Source: Filosporella fistucella (Eukaryota; Ascomycota; Leotiomycetes; Helotiales). Taken from it: a stretch of DNA of 64,000 bases. Both the position numbers and the translations under genes were made by a program. Shown here in pieces: positions 20,851 through 33,834 of the stretch. Each line of letters starts with the position of its first letter. Within the stretch, counting starts at the first letter, position 1. Where the stretch lies: positions 248,001 to 312,000 of the forward strand of contig JAQJZZ010000008.1 in NCBI GenBank assembly GCA_030077755.1, given 5' to 3'. The notes under the pieces were generated by a model, which did no database searches, was not told the DNA's origin, and saw only the letters and a program-made list of their open reading frames with translations.

Positions 20851-21411
20851 CTACTCCGGCTTCGCACCATGAAACACAACTTCCCAATTCAATCCAATAA
20901 CAGGATCAATCACAAACGCACCATAGTATCCCGGATGATAGAATCTCAAACCCGGTTTCCCGTTGTCTTTTCCACCTGCTGCGAGGGCTTGGGCGTGGAA
21001 GGTTTGGACTTGTTTTTCATCTTGTAGATATTAGTATACCTTATTATACTCAAGATATATCTACTCTTTCTTGAATATACTCCTGCTTTTCCCTTCCTTA
21101 CCAGTCTCAATACATCACTTTCTCCCAGAGAAAAATACAAAATAATTCAAAGAAGAGGAAAAGAGGAAATACACACCAGTAGCAGCAAAAGCAATATGTC
21201 CTTTCCCCAACGCTTCCCTAAGCTCTTTACTATCGTTCTCCACAGTATTTAACCAGAAATCTGCATTCTTTCCATCGCCCATACCTACGACGTTTGGTAG
21301 AGGCCGCATCATTTCGTGGATGTTTAGGTGTGAGAGGGAGGTGGTTAGCCAGGTGACGAGAGGGTCGAGGGCGGAGGAGGGAACGGTGAGGACGTAGTGG
21401 TCTACTGGCAT
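20851..21411 (-). CDS. Glyoxalase/bleomycin-resistance (VOC) superfamily protein
   Basis: Exons 21411..21177 and 21020..20851 give 134 aa. The start MPVDHYVLTVPSS is the typical first strand of a fungal VOC protein. The second half after the 156-nt intron (DEKQVQTFHAQALAAGGK, then RFYHPGYYGAFVIDP, then NWEVVFH) gives the second beta-alpha-beta-beta-beta unit, ending with the metal-side Glu in WEVVFH. A single VOC module of this length acts as a dimer. The substrate is unknown; such fungal proteins are generally uncharacterised and resemble lactoylglutathione lyase-like enzymes. The upstream frame is open to 21780, but a TATA box at 21595-21604 makes ATG 21411 the likely start. Confidence 0.82.
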
Positions 21412-21594
21412 TTTGAAGTTTTGGGGGAGGTGGTGGGGTTGGTAGTGAGAGGTTGAGGGGATAGAAGGGAGGAGGAAGGGATGGGGATTAAATGTGGAAT
21501 TGGAGGAGGTTTGTTGTGGGGATTTGAGAATGATGATGGTGGTGAAGAAAGTATGTAGAGAAAGAAGATTCTCTCTCTGACAGCGGGACGGAGG

Positions 21595-21604
21595 CTTTAT
21601 ATAC
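21595..21604 (-). promoter_or_regulatory. TATA box of the VOC gene
   Basis: The minus strand reads gtatataaag here, about 185 bp upstream of the ATG at 21411. This leaves room for a leader of roughly 150 nt. Confidence 0.5.
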
Positions 21605-23926
21605 CTCTCTCCTCCTATCCTCTCCAAATTACCCCTCCAGCCTCTCACAACCTTATCTTCCCACCACCTCGTACGGCTTATTCCACAACTTACCTCAAAT
21701 CCTACCTCAAACCCACATATCACTAATCCAATTTTTATCCTACACCGACGGACAATCCTCCATTCCTCCCTCCGTTCCATATCTCAACTATCAATAAACA
21801 CGTATCTTGGAGACATGGACATCGGACTCCGACGCGTTACCTATCAGAGAATGAAAGAGGGGTAAAATTCGCGCCCGTGTCTGGGCAGTAAGCACGGTGT
21901 AATGTATCGCGGTGTCAGCTGATTACGTGACTCTTTCGCCGGTTACCGTTACCGTGTTGAATGGAAATTTGGTGTAGGTGTGCGCCACGGTTTCAGCTGT
22001 GCTACAGTATTAGGGTGATAGTACCTTACCGGTACCTTACAGTACCGAGTAGATGGTAAGATCTGATTGCACTGTTGACTGGAAGAATCAAAGAGGTGGT
22101 AAAGTGATTTATTTCTAAGCACCCACTAGGTAAAGTTCCTTACTCCTCAATGTCCGCTCCGAAAACAAAAATTCGGGCGGAGTTTGAGGATGTCCTTGTC
22201 CGATTTTGAGGGGAGTGTACGGAGTATCGAAGAAAGAGGAAGTCTCATATTTCCCCCCAAGTATTTGACATGTTTTCGGCAAGGGAAAGGGGAGTGTGAG
22301 CATGATGTTTATTTCCGTGGGTGAATTAGAGGGCGAGGAAATTGGTGGGAATCCGTGTGAAGAGGGACTTCTATGCTGTGCTATGAGCTGTCTCTATCTT
22401 GTTTGTTAAGCTTGTGATTGAAGTCAAGTTTGACAGGCATCAAAGTCGCTGTTTGGGTAAGATACAAGCTGCAGTGACCCTGGCTACAGCGTTTAACGTG
22501 ACTCGATAGCCTATAATTTAGCAACGTGTGCCCTGGAGCGACTGTGCTGTAACAAGCATTGGAGGCAGCTTACTCGTGAAGTCGTTGCAACTCGTGCAAT
22601 CGAATATTTATTTGGTGGAGAGTGCGAGATTTCATTCTGAAAAGATTTTGTACATATATCATAATCTAATTCTTAATCTTCTGAATCGCGTCGTGAAGTC
22701 TCGGTGTAGTCTCAATTGGATGAGAAGATTAATGTAAGTGGAAATTCCGTCAATATGAATTGTAACCACAAATCCAAGCCATTGAATAGTTGAGTATCTC
22801 TACATGTCATTAAACACTTCTTACGACAAAACCGGTACGTACTGCCTCGTGCTCTTTTCACGTAACAGCTCACTCGACTCACATTCTATTGAAATTGGCG
22901 AAGTGTGACAGTACCCTCAATGGCTGGAATTCGCAAGCTTGAGTTCGCTTTGGTATGTCTTTGGCATATCCTCGAGGCATTAAGGTTAAAATCAGATCCT
23001 ATAACATAACCTGGTAACTCATAACCACTAGCTTTCTTGCGATGAACCTACAGTGACCAAGTAGACACGTGACCGATTCCCGATTTTGTTGTTGTCTGGG
23101 ACAACTTGACGCTACATCTGCAAAGATTGTTTCCATTGATGCTTACCTTCATCAAAGAAAGTTTATATTATGCTTCAAATAGCATTCTATGCGAGAAACA
23201 CTCCCGCATTAAGGTCGCTCCCAAACCTAATTGTATGATCCTCTCAAACCACGTGGTTCGTGACACCATTTCCCAAGCATCTGTCACACCTTATCTCATT
23301 CGGAAGCGGCCGTTACAAAATGCAACACCAAGCAAACACTGCGCGACATCTCCTCCACAATACCCTCAAACCAAACGTCATTAACCTATCAACGCTGTCA
23401 CCCCGTTTCAAGCGCGCGATTGTTTCTCCTGGGCAAGTTTCAACCATGTCTCAGCATTACATCGGCAAGCGAGCCTTCCTTATCAACCAAAATGATAGGG
23501 TCCCCAAACCTGACCGTCTCAGAGTGACGGATATACTATTCTACCACGTTTATCGCAATTTTATGGTATTAGGCAGAGTTGGATTTGTTTATCGAGTTGT
23601 AGCAGTGAGATGAGGAATTGAATTAAGATCGCGAAAGATAAGAGTTTTTGGATTGAAAGAGACATGATCATCGTGGTGGAAAAGAGAGAGGAAAATCGCG
23701 AACGCGACGGGGAATGAGGATATAAACATTATTGTGAGTTGTTTGGAGTATCACTTAGTACCCAAGAGATGTTTATCTCCCTCAAATAGAGTGGCGATGG
23801 GACGAGACTGGTCTCAATCCATCTTTTGATTGTCCTTCATTCCGGAAGAGGCATGCTAATGGGGTGCAGATTTTCCATTTCAATTCTATCTAGTATCATT
23901 TATACTTTTTACAACTTTCCCCAGTC
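21605..23926. other. Long intergenic region, no supported gene
   Basis: Short frames only. About 21955-22050 carries several ttaccg/ggtacc-type repeats (for example agtaccttaccggtacctta). The last part is the promoter of the coiled-coil gene. Confidence 0.4.
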
Positions 23927-26900
23927 ATGGCGACTTGGGGAGCTTATTTCTCTTCTTATGTAAAGAAGACTGGACCGACGGCTGCGCCAGCGCAAGATGA
24001 GAAAGCTGGAGAGAAACAGGTTGTGACGGCTTCATCTATTCTAGCCAAGACATCGACACTCCAACAGGGTAAACCGGCTCCAAAGAAGCTGTATGAGCTA
24101 CCTAAGAAAGATGGAAACGGTGAGATTCAAAGATCTGCTTCCAATGCAGCGAGAGTGGCGAAGCTTTTTGGATATGCCAATTCTACTCCAGCACCAGAGC
24201 CGGTGATTGAGATCCCAGAACCGCCAGCACCGACTCCAAGGACGAAAGAGACATTCTTCGCGAAACTTGCGCCACCCGCTGAGCCTAGTGTATTACAAGC
24301 TTCAGGAAGAAATGCCTTCCAAGGATCCATTTCCACTGCACCCAGATCGCCATTACTTTCAACATTTCAACCCTCGGCGTCAACGGCGCAAAGGTCGCCA
24401 AGACTTTCTGCCTTTCAACCATCTAGTATATCTGCTCCAAGATCGCCTGGACTATCAGTCCCACAATCTCTTAATGTGGCTCCCAAATCACCATTGCAAG
24501 CAGCATTTCAGACATCTCCATTCCAAACTGCGAATCCCGTGACTTCTTCGGGAGTCAAGGATGGTTCTACTGCGAATGCGAAACCAAAGACGAAAGTAGA
24601 TGTTCTCTCTATGCTCGATTTCTTTGCGAATCAAGCAGATGGAACTATGGATGTTGTATCCGAAAAGGTTGTGGAAAAAGCACCTGTGATCTCGAAGCCA
24701 CCTGCCCATAAGAAGAATGCTAGTACGAGAGCAGCGAACTTACTTGTAAGTGCTTTTATTCTACGTGATGTGTCTTTACTGACTCCAATAGGATGATCTG
24801 TTAAATATGGACATGGGGATCGCCGCATCCCCTGCCCCTCCATCAAATGTGATTGCCAGTCCAGTAGTAAGTACCCAGGCTCTATTCCAATGAATTGACT
24901 GACGGAATTCAGAAATCCAAACCAACTCCGCCATGGGAACAAGCTGTTCCGCTCGTCGTTGCCAAATCCAGCGTACCAGAAGAGAAGATTACACCAGTAC
25001 CTCGAACCAACTCTGTACCTCTACCTCCAAGGATAGTCGCCACTCGAGCCATCGAGCGGAGCTCGCTCCCCCTCAAGGATCGCGAAACCAACAGAATCAG
25101 CTTCAAAGAGCGCATGCTAGCAATCGAAGCGCAATCTCAAAAAGAAGCTGATGCAGCACGTGAATCTGAGAAACTCCGTGAGAAGATGATCGAGTATGAG
25201 CGACAAATGGAGCAGATCCGAATGGATAAAGATAGGATGGATGCAGAGAGAGATAGGATGGAAGCTGAAAAAATGATGTTTGAGAAAGAGGCTGAAAGGA
25301 TCAGAGACGAGGAGGCCGCGATGCAACAGTTTATTAAGGATGTTGAGAATGCGCGAGACAGGGATGAGAGGGAAGCTAGAGAGAAGAAGGAGAAGCGGTT
25401 GAGAGAGGAGGAGGAAGAGAGGGCAAGGATTGAGATGGAGGAAAGAGAAGAAATGGAACGACTAGAGGAGGAAGAAAGAGCTGAGATGCAGAGGAAGGAG
25501 GATGAGTATCGAGAAAATCAGCGTCTACTGCAAGAAGAAAAGGCAAGGGAAGCTGAACGCCAACGAAAAGCAGAGGACGATCGCCGGATTCTTGAAAACC
25601 TCGGTATCGTCGACAAGAACGCACCAAAACCTGTCGTCAAGGAATCAAAAGCTGATAGATTAGCTCGACTAGAAGCCGAGCGTCTCACAGCTGAATTAAG
25701 GAAGTACGAAGAAGAAGTTGCGGAGCAAAGAAGACAATTCCTTGATGATGACTCATTCTACGGGTCAGAAGTTGAAAGCGTAGACTCTGAAGCAGAACGA
25801 GAAGCCGAAAGAGAAAGAGCCGAGAGAGCGGCTTGGCAAAAAAGACGAGCAGCCAAAGAGAAGGCTGCTCGTATGGAAGAAGAACCCAGGACTCAACGAT
25901 CCAGATACCAAGAAGATCGAATCGCCGAACAACAGCGCCGCGAAGCTGAAGAAAGAGAGCGATTGGAGGAAGAAGAAAGGATGGAGCGTATACGTTACGA
26001 AGAGGAGCAATACGCGCTCCAACAGCGTCGAGAAGAAGAAGCTCGTATCCAGGGTCTCATATTCGCGGAAGAAGCAGCCGCTGAAAGGGAAATGGAACGG
26101 ATAGCTGAGATGCGCAGGAAAGAAGATAGAGACAGATTAGCCCGTCAAACTTTCGAAGCAGAGCAATTTGCGGCTTCACAGCGTCGCGCGGAAGAAGCTC
26201 GGATCCAGGGATTAAGGGTAGAAGAGGAAGCTGCTGAGCGCCGAGCACAGGAAATTGAGGATGAGCGATTTGAGCGCGAACAGAGAGAAGAAAGAGAAGA
26301 GATGGAACGGATTGAAGAGGAGAGGCTAGCGAGACTTAGGATGGAAGAAGCGGAAGAGAGGGAGAGAGAGGAGATGGAGCGGTTTAGAAAGGAGAGTGAG
26401 GCTGAGATTGAAGCTAGGAGGAGGGAGGAAGAGGAATATGAGCGTTTTGAGAAGGAAGAGGAATTAAGAAAGGCGGAAGAGAAGATTAGGATGGCGTTTG
26501 CGGGATTGGCTAAGGAGAGGGGGGTTGATCCTCCTGTGTTACCGCCTCCTCCACCAGCGAAGAATACACCTATTTCGACCTCGACGCAGAATTCTACAAG
26601 AGGAAACATGGTCCGTGGGAATACAGTCAAAGGATTTGGAAATGGGATTCGTCCTGAAGCTGCCTCTAAACCAACGGATGGGTTTGAAACAACGTCGGAT
26701 CCGGATCGTTATCAGCCGATGGGGAGATATAATACTGTTGCTGGAAGCACACCTAGGAATGGAGGGGGATATGGAGGGATGGGTGGAGCGAACGGAGTGA
26801 GCGGAGCTGGATCAAATACTGGTCCAGCAATACAAAAAGCTAATTCAGTAGCTGTAAGACCAAATGTCAGGAACGGCCTTCCTTCTGGTCCGCGAGGTGG

Positions 26901-26952
26901 GTTTCCGGGCGGATTACCCAGTGGACCGAGGCCGAAGAGGGGGATGATTTGA
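23927..26952 (+). CDS. Long coiled-coil protein of unknown function
   Basis: Exons 23927..24745, 24792..24866 and 24913..26952 give 977 aa. Residues 1-300 are disordered and Pro/Ser-rich, with about four degenerate repeats of the type APRSPxLSxFQPS (about 137-205). A Glu/Arg-rich helix, probably one long coiled coil, spans about 358-831. Within it a 51-residue unit with EEARIQGL (near 674 and again near 725) appears duplicated. The C-terminus is Gly/Pro-rich with PPVLPPPPPAKN and several RGGF/PSGPR segments. No enzymatic motif or membrane helix is visible. A cytoskeletal, septal or scaffold role would fit the architecture, but this is inference. The start MATWGAYFSSYVK is the first ATG and is in good context. 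Confidence 0.85.
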
Positions 26953-28218
26953 GGGTTTGTGGTTTTTGGAGTTAGTATTGGATTCTTGGTTTGAAGTTCA
27001 GGAGTAGAGGGGATGTTGGATAAGGTGTTTGGGAATTGGATGGTGGGAATGGCGAATGTGAAAGGGTAGAGTAGATGAGAAGAATAGATAATGATGAATG
27101 AGAAATGAGGAAATATTTAACTCATGGATATTCTTCTATTTCGTGTGCGATTGTGCTGGGGTGATTGATACGGGACAATTTGGTGAAATGGACATGCATA
27201 TCACCCTACTGAAACATTTTACTTAAAAGCAGCATCAAGATACAGGCCATTCATCTAAATTCATGTACTAACACATACCTAACCTCAAGCTCCTCTAATA
27301 ATCTATCACGTGATAACAACCTAATTCCATCTTCAAATCCACCGTGAGATAATCTACCTATCATTCCGATACTTCCCCTTTAACCTTGATGTTGCTTCTT
27401 CTATATCACCTCTTATACGCCAAACCCTCCATTCCGTAAAGGGCATTATATAACGCAATCATCTGCAAGAAATATCACGTGCCATATCGCTTTCTAGGTA
27501 CCAACTCTCATTGCATTTCGCGCCACTTTCATACTTAGCATAAACACCTCCCTCTCTCTTAATTACCCAAACAACCACCTTACCTTTTACTCACTCACCC
27601 AATCAATCCACGCTCAAATCAATCTCAATCCAATGCATCCCTCTCAAACTCCACCAAAGCACCCAATGCACTGAGCGTAAAAATAAGCCTGCGCCTCTCG
27701 GCGCCTGCTTTTATGTCAGGCACGGTTTCAATATGTGGTCTTGGCATGCTTTGCCGCAGTGCATCGTATCCAGATAGAGATGTCAGGCAGATTTTACGAA
27801 GTGATTGGGTGAGAGAACGAGGTTTTTGAGGGGGTAGGGGACGGATAGGGTGAGGTGCGAGAGCGAGGAGTGTGTGGAAGAGCCGGAAAGTATGAGGTGG
27901 TTTGGTATAGCCGGGAATGGGGCTGTGGCCATGTTGGTTGTTTATTTCTTCTCTCGTGTGGATTTCTCTTTTGATTTTATTTTTTTGTTAGTTGAATGCT
28001 TGCTTTGAGATTTGTTCAGAATTGATATTTTTGTTTAAGGGGATTGAACATATCGTGATTTTTTATGTTGGAAGGCTGAAGATATATCGCGAAACGCCGC
28101 CACAGCTCACTCAACAGGATCTCATATCGCGATCCATCACCTCATCTCACCTCAATTTCTACCTTCTAATACAATTTATCGTCGTCGCTTTCTAAAATCC
28201 GAGTACCGATTCCGGAAA
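26953..28218. other. Intergenic, no supported gene
   Basis: Holds CACGTG-type sites (near 27306 and 27478) and AT/CT-rich stretches. No coding frame of note. Confidence 0.4.
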
Positions 28219-29058
28219 ATGGATTTCCCAATCTCAGCACGCGCTCGCTCGCCCTTTCGCAAACTCTGTCTCGTACCTATCTGGTGCACCGAACTATTCT
28301 TCCTCCCAATAAATGTCGTTACCCTTGGTCTACTCGTTGGAATAGAGAAGAATTCTCCTGCTGATGTGGTGGGAGGTTCGTCGTACACTGGTGTGCAAAT
28401 GTATGATTATCCCTTCCTTTCCTTACTCCACTTTCTCAAGATTATTATCCCTTGTGGAGTCTTCCATCATCGGCTCTAATTTCCGAATTCGGCGACTTTC
28501 ACTTCATGTTCAAAGATCGTATGGCTAATAAACCCGAAGATGGACTATACTCTCCTTACCAATCGCTCTTACATCGCTCATCATCGTCTGTCTTGAACTC
28601 GTTCTCTACTCTATGAATGATCTCTCTCCAGTTCTATTCCTCTATTTTTCAATCGCGAAAATAAGCATGTGGACCATTCCGGTTGCGTTGGATGTATCAG
28701 CAGTGTTTACCAAGTGGGCCAAAGAGAAATTTAATGGGATTTATCTGTATGTTGGGATGGGGCTAGTTGGAGCTGTCTAGTGAGTACTTTCCAGCTTTCT
28801 CTCTGATCTGTCTCTTGTTTCATCGACGGAATGCATCGATGTTTCCAAGCATTAATATCTCCAATCCTGTTTTGCATTCATGTTCCGATCCTCAATTCGA
28901 GCCAGCTTCAACTTGACGAGAAACAAACTAACACACCTAGCTTCGCATTCTTCCTAAGTCTCATCTACAGCCTCGCCGTATGGAAAGCCGACCGGCGGAG
29001 AATGAAGGGCTTCGCCCAACAATTCGGAATGGGTGATCGATCTCATTTCAAAGACTGA
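28219..29058 (+). CDS. Four-helix membrane protein, unknown
   Basis: Exons 28219..28400, 28540..28779 and 28941..29058 give 179 aa. Both introns preserve frame (AT|A and TA|C) and join hydrophobic segments cleanly. Four predicted transmembrane helices lie at about 17-42, 61-85, 88-112 and 127-160, with a short basic cytosolic tail (KADRRRMKGFAQQFG). Length and layout recall MARVEL-like or small tetraspan fungal membrane proteins, but no signature residues let me assign a family. No signal peptide is needed because helix 1 is near the N-terminus. Confidence 0.75.
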
Positions 29059-30480
29059 GTGCACCTTGTCTAACTCCGAGCTGTTGCAACTCGAGTCGAA
29101 AGCCAAGATATCTGGATCTCGACTTTCGATATTGGTTTCACTTCAGTCTGAGATTCACTTTTGAGCACTAGCTTAGGATGGGAATTGAAGGAAAGGAGGG
29201 ACCTCGGAGAAGGGACGGGTGCGACAGAGGAGGATAGGTTCTCGTCAGGTCAATCACCAAGATGTTGATTATGAGAATCATTATGATGATGAGAGCAACA
29301 TGGGGGGAAAATGCTGCAACTCCAGCTCATACTACCCCACTAGAATCGAAATGAAGCTCAGCCCCCTCAGCTGACAATATATACTGTCACTCATCACCTC
29401 ACGGGCCATTTGCAGATCGGAAGTCAACAATTTGGGTTTTGAAGGCTTCGTCGTCGCCAATGATTCGAACTGTTGTCGACATTCAAGACTGTCGTCAACG
29501 CCTTCAACTGTCGCCGATTCTCTCCGCCATCAACACTCTCACCAATCATCCCCACTCATCTGCGATTACCTTCAAATCTACCACCAACAATCACTTCTCA
29601 ATTCACCTGAGGTAAAAACGCCGGCACTGGGTGTGATAGAGACACCAAACTTGCAAGTCTTGGTGGTGGCGGCCGGGAGATGAGAGAAGAACAGAGGATT
29701 TTTTATTCATGGGGCGTCACCTCATGCCTGAAACTTGCACTCTATCTGCTTCTTGAGGTATTACAGCTTGATGATCGGAGGGCTGTGGCTCAGGCGGCAG
29801 AAATCTCTTTTTTTAGTGCGATTCCAGCTAGAAAGAGAAAAAACAGATCATATTAGCATTCATTCCCAAGTTTCTAAATTGAATTGACCTGAGTCAGACT
29901 TAATTGAAATCGCTCTACCCCTCTCTTGCTTGCTTGAAAATCAACATCACCCATTGTCTAAATTTACCTATCGAATGCACGAGAAGGTAAGGTTGAAACT
30001 GAGCAACCGACGGATATAAAATATCTCAAAACTTGGAATTTTTGATTCAATGTACAAGCCATCAACTCAATCCATAGAGTGCGACATGGGAGGTCGATAC
30101 ATATCATGAAGGTCACACGATGATGGATATCGTAATACCGAGACAATAGATTTTAACAAAGAACAGGATGGGGAGGAGAGAGGGTTCAGGTTTTAGGTTC
30201 AATATTCCCGTATTTCTTAAGTAGAATAAAGTGTTGAGCTGTTTTGGGGATGATAAATTAATATCTGTCATCAAGCCCTTCCGTTGTCGTCGGTACTCGG
30301 TAGGTCCAACTGTCGTCAAGAATTTCCCCTATCATCACCATATCAAATTCAACCCTAATCCCCAGCCTTTGAGCTCACTAGGAAGTCGCTTGCCATTTGT
30401 TGAAGAATTATCAGTGGTATGGCATATGTATAATGTCGTCTCGAGTCCGGACGACCTATTCTATCAGACGACGTCTGTAG

Positions 30481-30597
30481 AGGCACAGCCTAGGCCAGAA
30501 AGACTGGATGGAAAATGCTTGATGTGACTAACTAACTAGCTACCGTGCAAATAAGTGTAGGCTGAGAGCCTAGCCAAAGGTGGCTCTTGCCTAACAA
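30481..30597 (+). repeat. Dispersed repeat, inverted partner at 42207-42318
   Basis: Shares agactggatgg, aatgcttgatgt, ctaactaacta and caaataagtgtaggct in the same order with the reverse complement of 42207-42318, at roughly 85 percent identity by eye. It contains the self-complementary segment taggctgagagccta. Confidence 0.75.
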
Positions 30598-30680
30598 CGT
30601 CGCAGCTACGGGTGTACTTATTAACTACTGCTTTCTTTGGATATGGTAAGAAGATAACAAGTGTAAGGTGAGGTATATAT

Positions 30681-30721
30681 ACTTTTGCTCTTCCCTTTCA
30701 TAGTACAAGGAGAGCAAAAGT
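30681..30721. repeat. Perfect 11-bp inverted repeat
   Basis: acttttgctct at 30681-30691 pairs with agagcaaaagt at 30711-30721 around a 19-nt loop. It sits in the repeat-rich desert, so it may be an end of an old element. Confidence 0.6.
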
Positions 30722-32190
30722 AAATTATATAGATCCTCTATTCACTAACTTTGAAATTGTATTCATTTTATCTTACTCCAATTTCAAACTCAAAATTTAG
30801 CAACAATTTCAACTTCCGTCCCTCTTGAGAAGGAAGGCAGAATCCCAGCACCTGAATCGTCTGAGGAAGAACTATGCTATTGTACAAAAACGGCAAGCTG
30901 AATAACTTGAGGGTATGGATGCGGACAAGGCTACCTCTTTAATGAGTACAATGGAAGGATTTTGATACCTGCCCCGCGACACAAGGCTTTAAATTTGTAG
31001 GTAGAGATTATTGTTATACAAACAAAAGTCAGGAATTGGGCTTGAGCTTGGGTGATGATTACGAATATCTTTGGTTGAGAGAGTGTCCTCTAGGTCAGTG
31101 CTAGATACTTTGACTTGCCAGGTACTCTCACAAGAGGGTTGAATGATAAATGTGACAAGTGAAAATATATTATACTACTGTTACGAGGTATTTCCAACTA
31201 TTGTCAACATATCCAACCGTGACCGTCTATACCCTAACAACACCAGCCCCCTCCCTGATCTACTCCCTACCCCAAGAAAATCTCCATCCCACCACCTTTA
31301 TCCCACCCTACTGACTATTACCTCCACATCGAGTGCCTTCGAACCCTCCCTTAAGTCCTGAGAACCTTCCCGGCATGCAAACGACCACATAATCCATTCT
31401 GTGGTATTCTTTGTTTGCTAGTGAGTAGAGGAAGGGGGGGATGGGGGAGGGTTTATATAAGTCTGTAGAAGAGGCAGAGGAAGCTGAAGTAGTAATAGAG
31501 GGGTAAGAAAGGAAGGCTGAAATTGAATGAATTAAGAATGGTTTGAGTATTGAGATAGAGTTGGAATTTGAACTTTCTTAGCTATTACAGATGTATGTTC
31601 TCTTAATAGGTACTCATATATATTCTAAATCAAAAACATTTCTGATATCGAGCTTAGGAGATATGTCAATTGGCAAAGAGAAAAACAAAGTCATATCTTC
31701 ATATCTAAATACAAAATAGATATGTGGCGAGTACCTCTAACAGAATATGATCTAAGCTGCAAGATATTAACCTTCCTTCCAGCCTACATGTTCTGCGGCT
31801 TGCTTTTAATCAGATTCCCATATTGGTTATATGATCTCTAGAGAAAGCGTGTAAGCTATGTCGTTTGTAAAGATGAAGGAGGGAATCCTTGAGGTAACGT
31901 TGGGTTCTCTGCTTGTGTTGAGGTATACAGGAAACATCTACCTTCCCTGGAATTGGTATGCTTCATTCCGTCTTCATTCCTGGTTGGGCTTTTCTGCTTT
32001 GATACACAAGTACTATTTCGAGTACTATAGAAATCGAGAGTATATGAGCATTTGGTGTCAGAAGCCGGGGGTAGAAAGAGAAGAGAACTCTTCAATTTTG
32101 ATATCCGCAATTCTCAGATATGAAGTAGAGAAATTATTCCCCTCCACGCATCTCATCATCTCCTCCCTCTCTACCTCTCTCACAAGCCCC

Positions 32191-32913
32191 CTACTTCCGA
32201 CTCTTCCCTTCCGTTCCCCTTAAACTCTTCCCCTCCACCTCTCCGACATCCACATCTCCCTTCTCAACCACCTCAGCTTTCCCCTCCTCCCCAACAGCAA
32301 CCAACCGCCCAACAACCAAATACTTCTCCTCAAACCTCTCTTCCCACCCCCTAAGCGCCTCCATCTCATCCTCTCCAAGCCCCTCAAGCTTGTCCAACGG
32401 TCCCTCCAAATCCTCCGTCAACATCTCCTCATCAAAACTTCCACACGCTAATCCACGACTTGCATCTCTCCCCGCAAAATTAGCATAAGGACCACCTGGA
32501 CCATAGAAATTACGACCAGAAGAGACGTCGAAGACTCGGCCTCGGACAGAAAGGTAGACGGGAGTATTGTTTTGGCCGTTGAAGGGGAGGAGGGTAGGTG
32601 GAGTGAATGTTCTGAATACTGTTGATGGAGTGGGAGGTGGGAGAGTGGGTTTTGGTTTTGGACGCAGGGTGGTGTAGGTTAGGAGGAGGAGGAGGGAGAG
32701 GAGGATTAGGTTTATGGGTGTTAGGAGGGATTGGCTGTTTGGAGTCAGTATGATTGTTTTGATGGGGTTGTGAGGAAAAACTTACACTTCTGGTGAGGGA
32801 GTGGGTTTTGCGGCTTCTGTGGAGGGGTCAGTTGGTGTTTTGGAGATATAAGATTAAAGTTGATAGAGACAAGAAGATATACCTTGTGCCATTCTCTGCT
32901 CGACGTAATCCAT
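32191..32913 (-). CDS. Dap1/MAPR-like cytochrome b5-fold heme-binding protein
   Basis: Exons 32913..32883, 32816..32786 and 32734..32191 give 201 aa. The first two exons are both only 31 nt, so the gene is easily missed. One N-terminal transmembrane helix (about 24-44) is followed by a Pro-rich linker. The cytochrome b5-like domain has FNG, VYLSVRGRVFDVS and the MAPR signature FYGPGGPYANFAGRDASRGLA-type block. Y104 aligns with the axial heme-ligand Tyr of human PGRMC1 (Tyr113). Yeast Dap1 binds heme and supports the sterol 14-demethylase Erg11; the same role at the ER is likely here. The C-terminus is acidic then Lys-rich. An alternative start at M8 is possible. Confidence 0.87.
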
Positions 32914-33834
32914 CTTGTATCTGCTTCCTTCTCTTCTCTGCAATATCTACCCTCAATTCCTTGCGATTGTCGCTGTGTAGAAGATGTCCCGACGGGGACG
33001 TCTCAATTGAAGCTGATGAGCTCGAAGCTTGCGCTGCTTCCAAATTCGCGCCGATTGGAGATCAAGTTCTGCGATCGAGTACGCAGAATGCTGAAGTTGT
33101 GGATTTGACGGAAGCAGTGCGCAGTTGTTGGGTTGAAGGTAGAAGAATGTGACGTGAGATGTGAGACTTTGATGGAGAAGGTAGCCTTTGGTGGGCGCGG
33201 ATGTTTAGGGATGATTGCGGTGCCTGCGGGAGGGACGGGAGAGTGAATGCCGCCCGGAGACCGAGGGATTCAAGCTGGAATGAGTAGGGCACGTGTTGAC
33301 GCGAGGCTAACAGGATGTCAGAATAATTGTCTGCTGTACTTGTATGTTTATTTGTAGGAAAACATGACATGAATAAAAACTTTTAACGTAAGATGAAATA
33401 AGAGACAAAAAGAGCTGAATTATAGCTCTTCTTGTATGCTACTTTCCATGGTCTTGTCCCACTTGCTACCATCGCATGAGAATTGAGCTGTTTTCCTACT
33501 CTTTTCAATGCCCTCAATTACAATCCTTTCTGCATTGAGATTATATATTTATTTTTTAATTTTCCTCACAAACACAATTATCGCTCTTTCTCCTCCTTTC
33601 TCTTACCCCAGTCCATCTACTTGCTCAGCTCTATACGTCAAATTTATATCTATTTGTCTCCTCTTGTCTATACACCATCACAGAATCTGCTCTCTTCTGC
33701 CTTATCTTCCTGTCCTATATACACTCCCTTCACTCTAAACCTCTCCCTATATCTTCCATACATGCACTTCACACCTATATTTCCCCTACCCCATCCTTCC
33801 AGCCCTCTCCTATCCCATAACACATTTACTCTCT
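32914..33834. other. Intergenic, no supported gene
   Basis: Promoter of the Dap1-like gene and the 3' flank of the thioesterase gene. Strongly CT-rich on the plus strand from about 33550. Confidence 0.4.

Larger units (their letters stand above)
29059..32190. other. Repeat-rich gene desert
   Basis: No supported gene. Holds GTCAAC/TGTCG-rich minisatellite-like sequence (about 29430-29540 and near 30285-30330), a dispersed repeat shared with 42.2 kb in inverted orientation, and a perfect inverted repeat at 30681-30721. AT-rich sequence follows to 32.1 kb. It looks like decayed mobile-element material. Confidence 0.5.
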
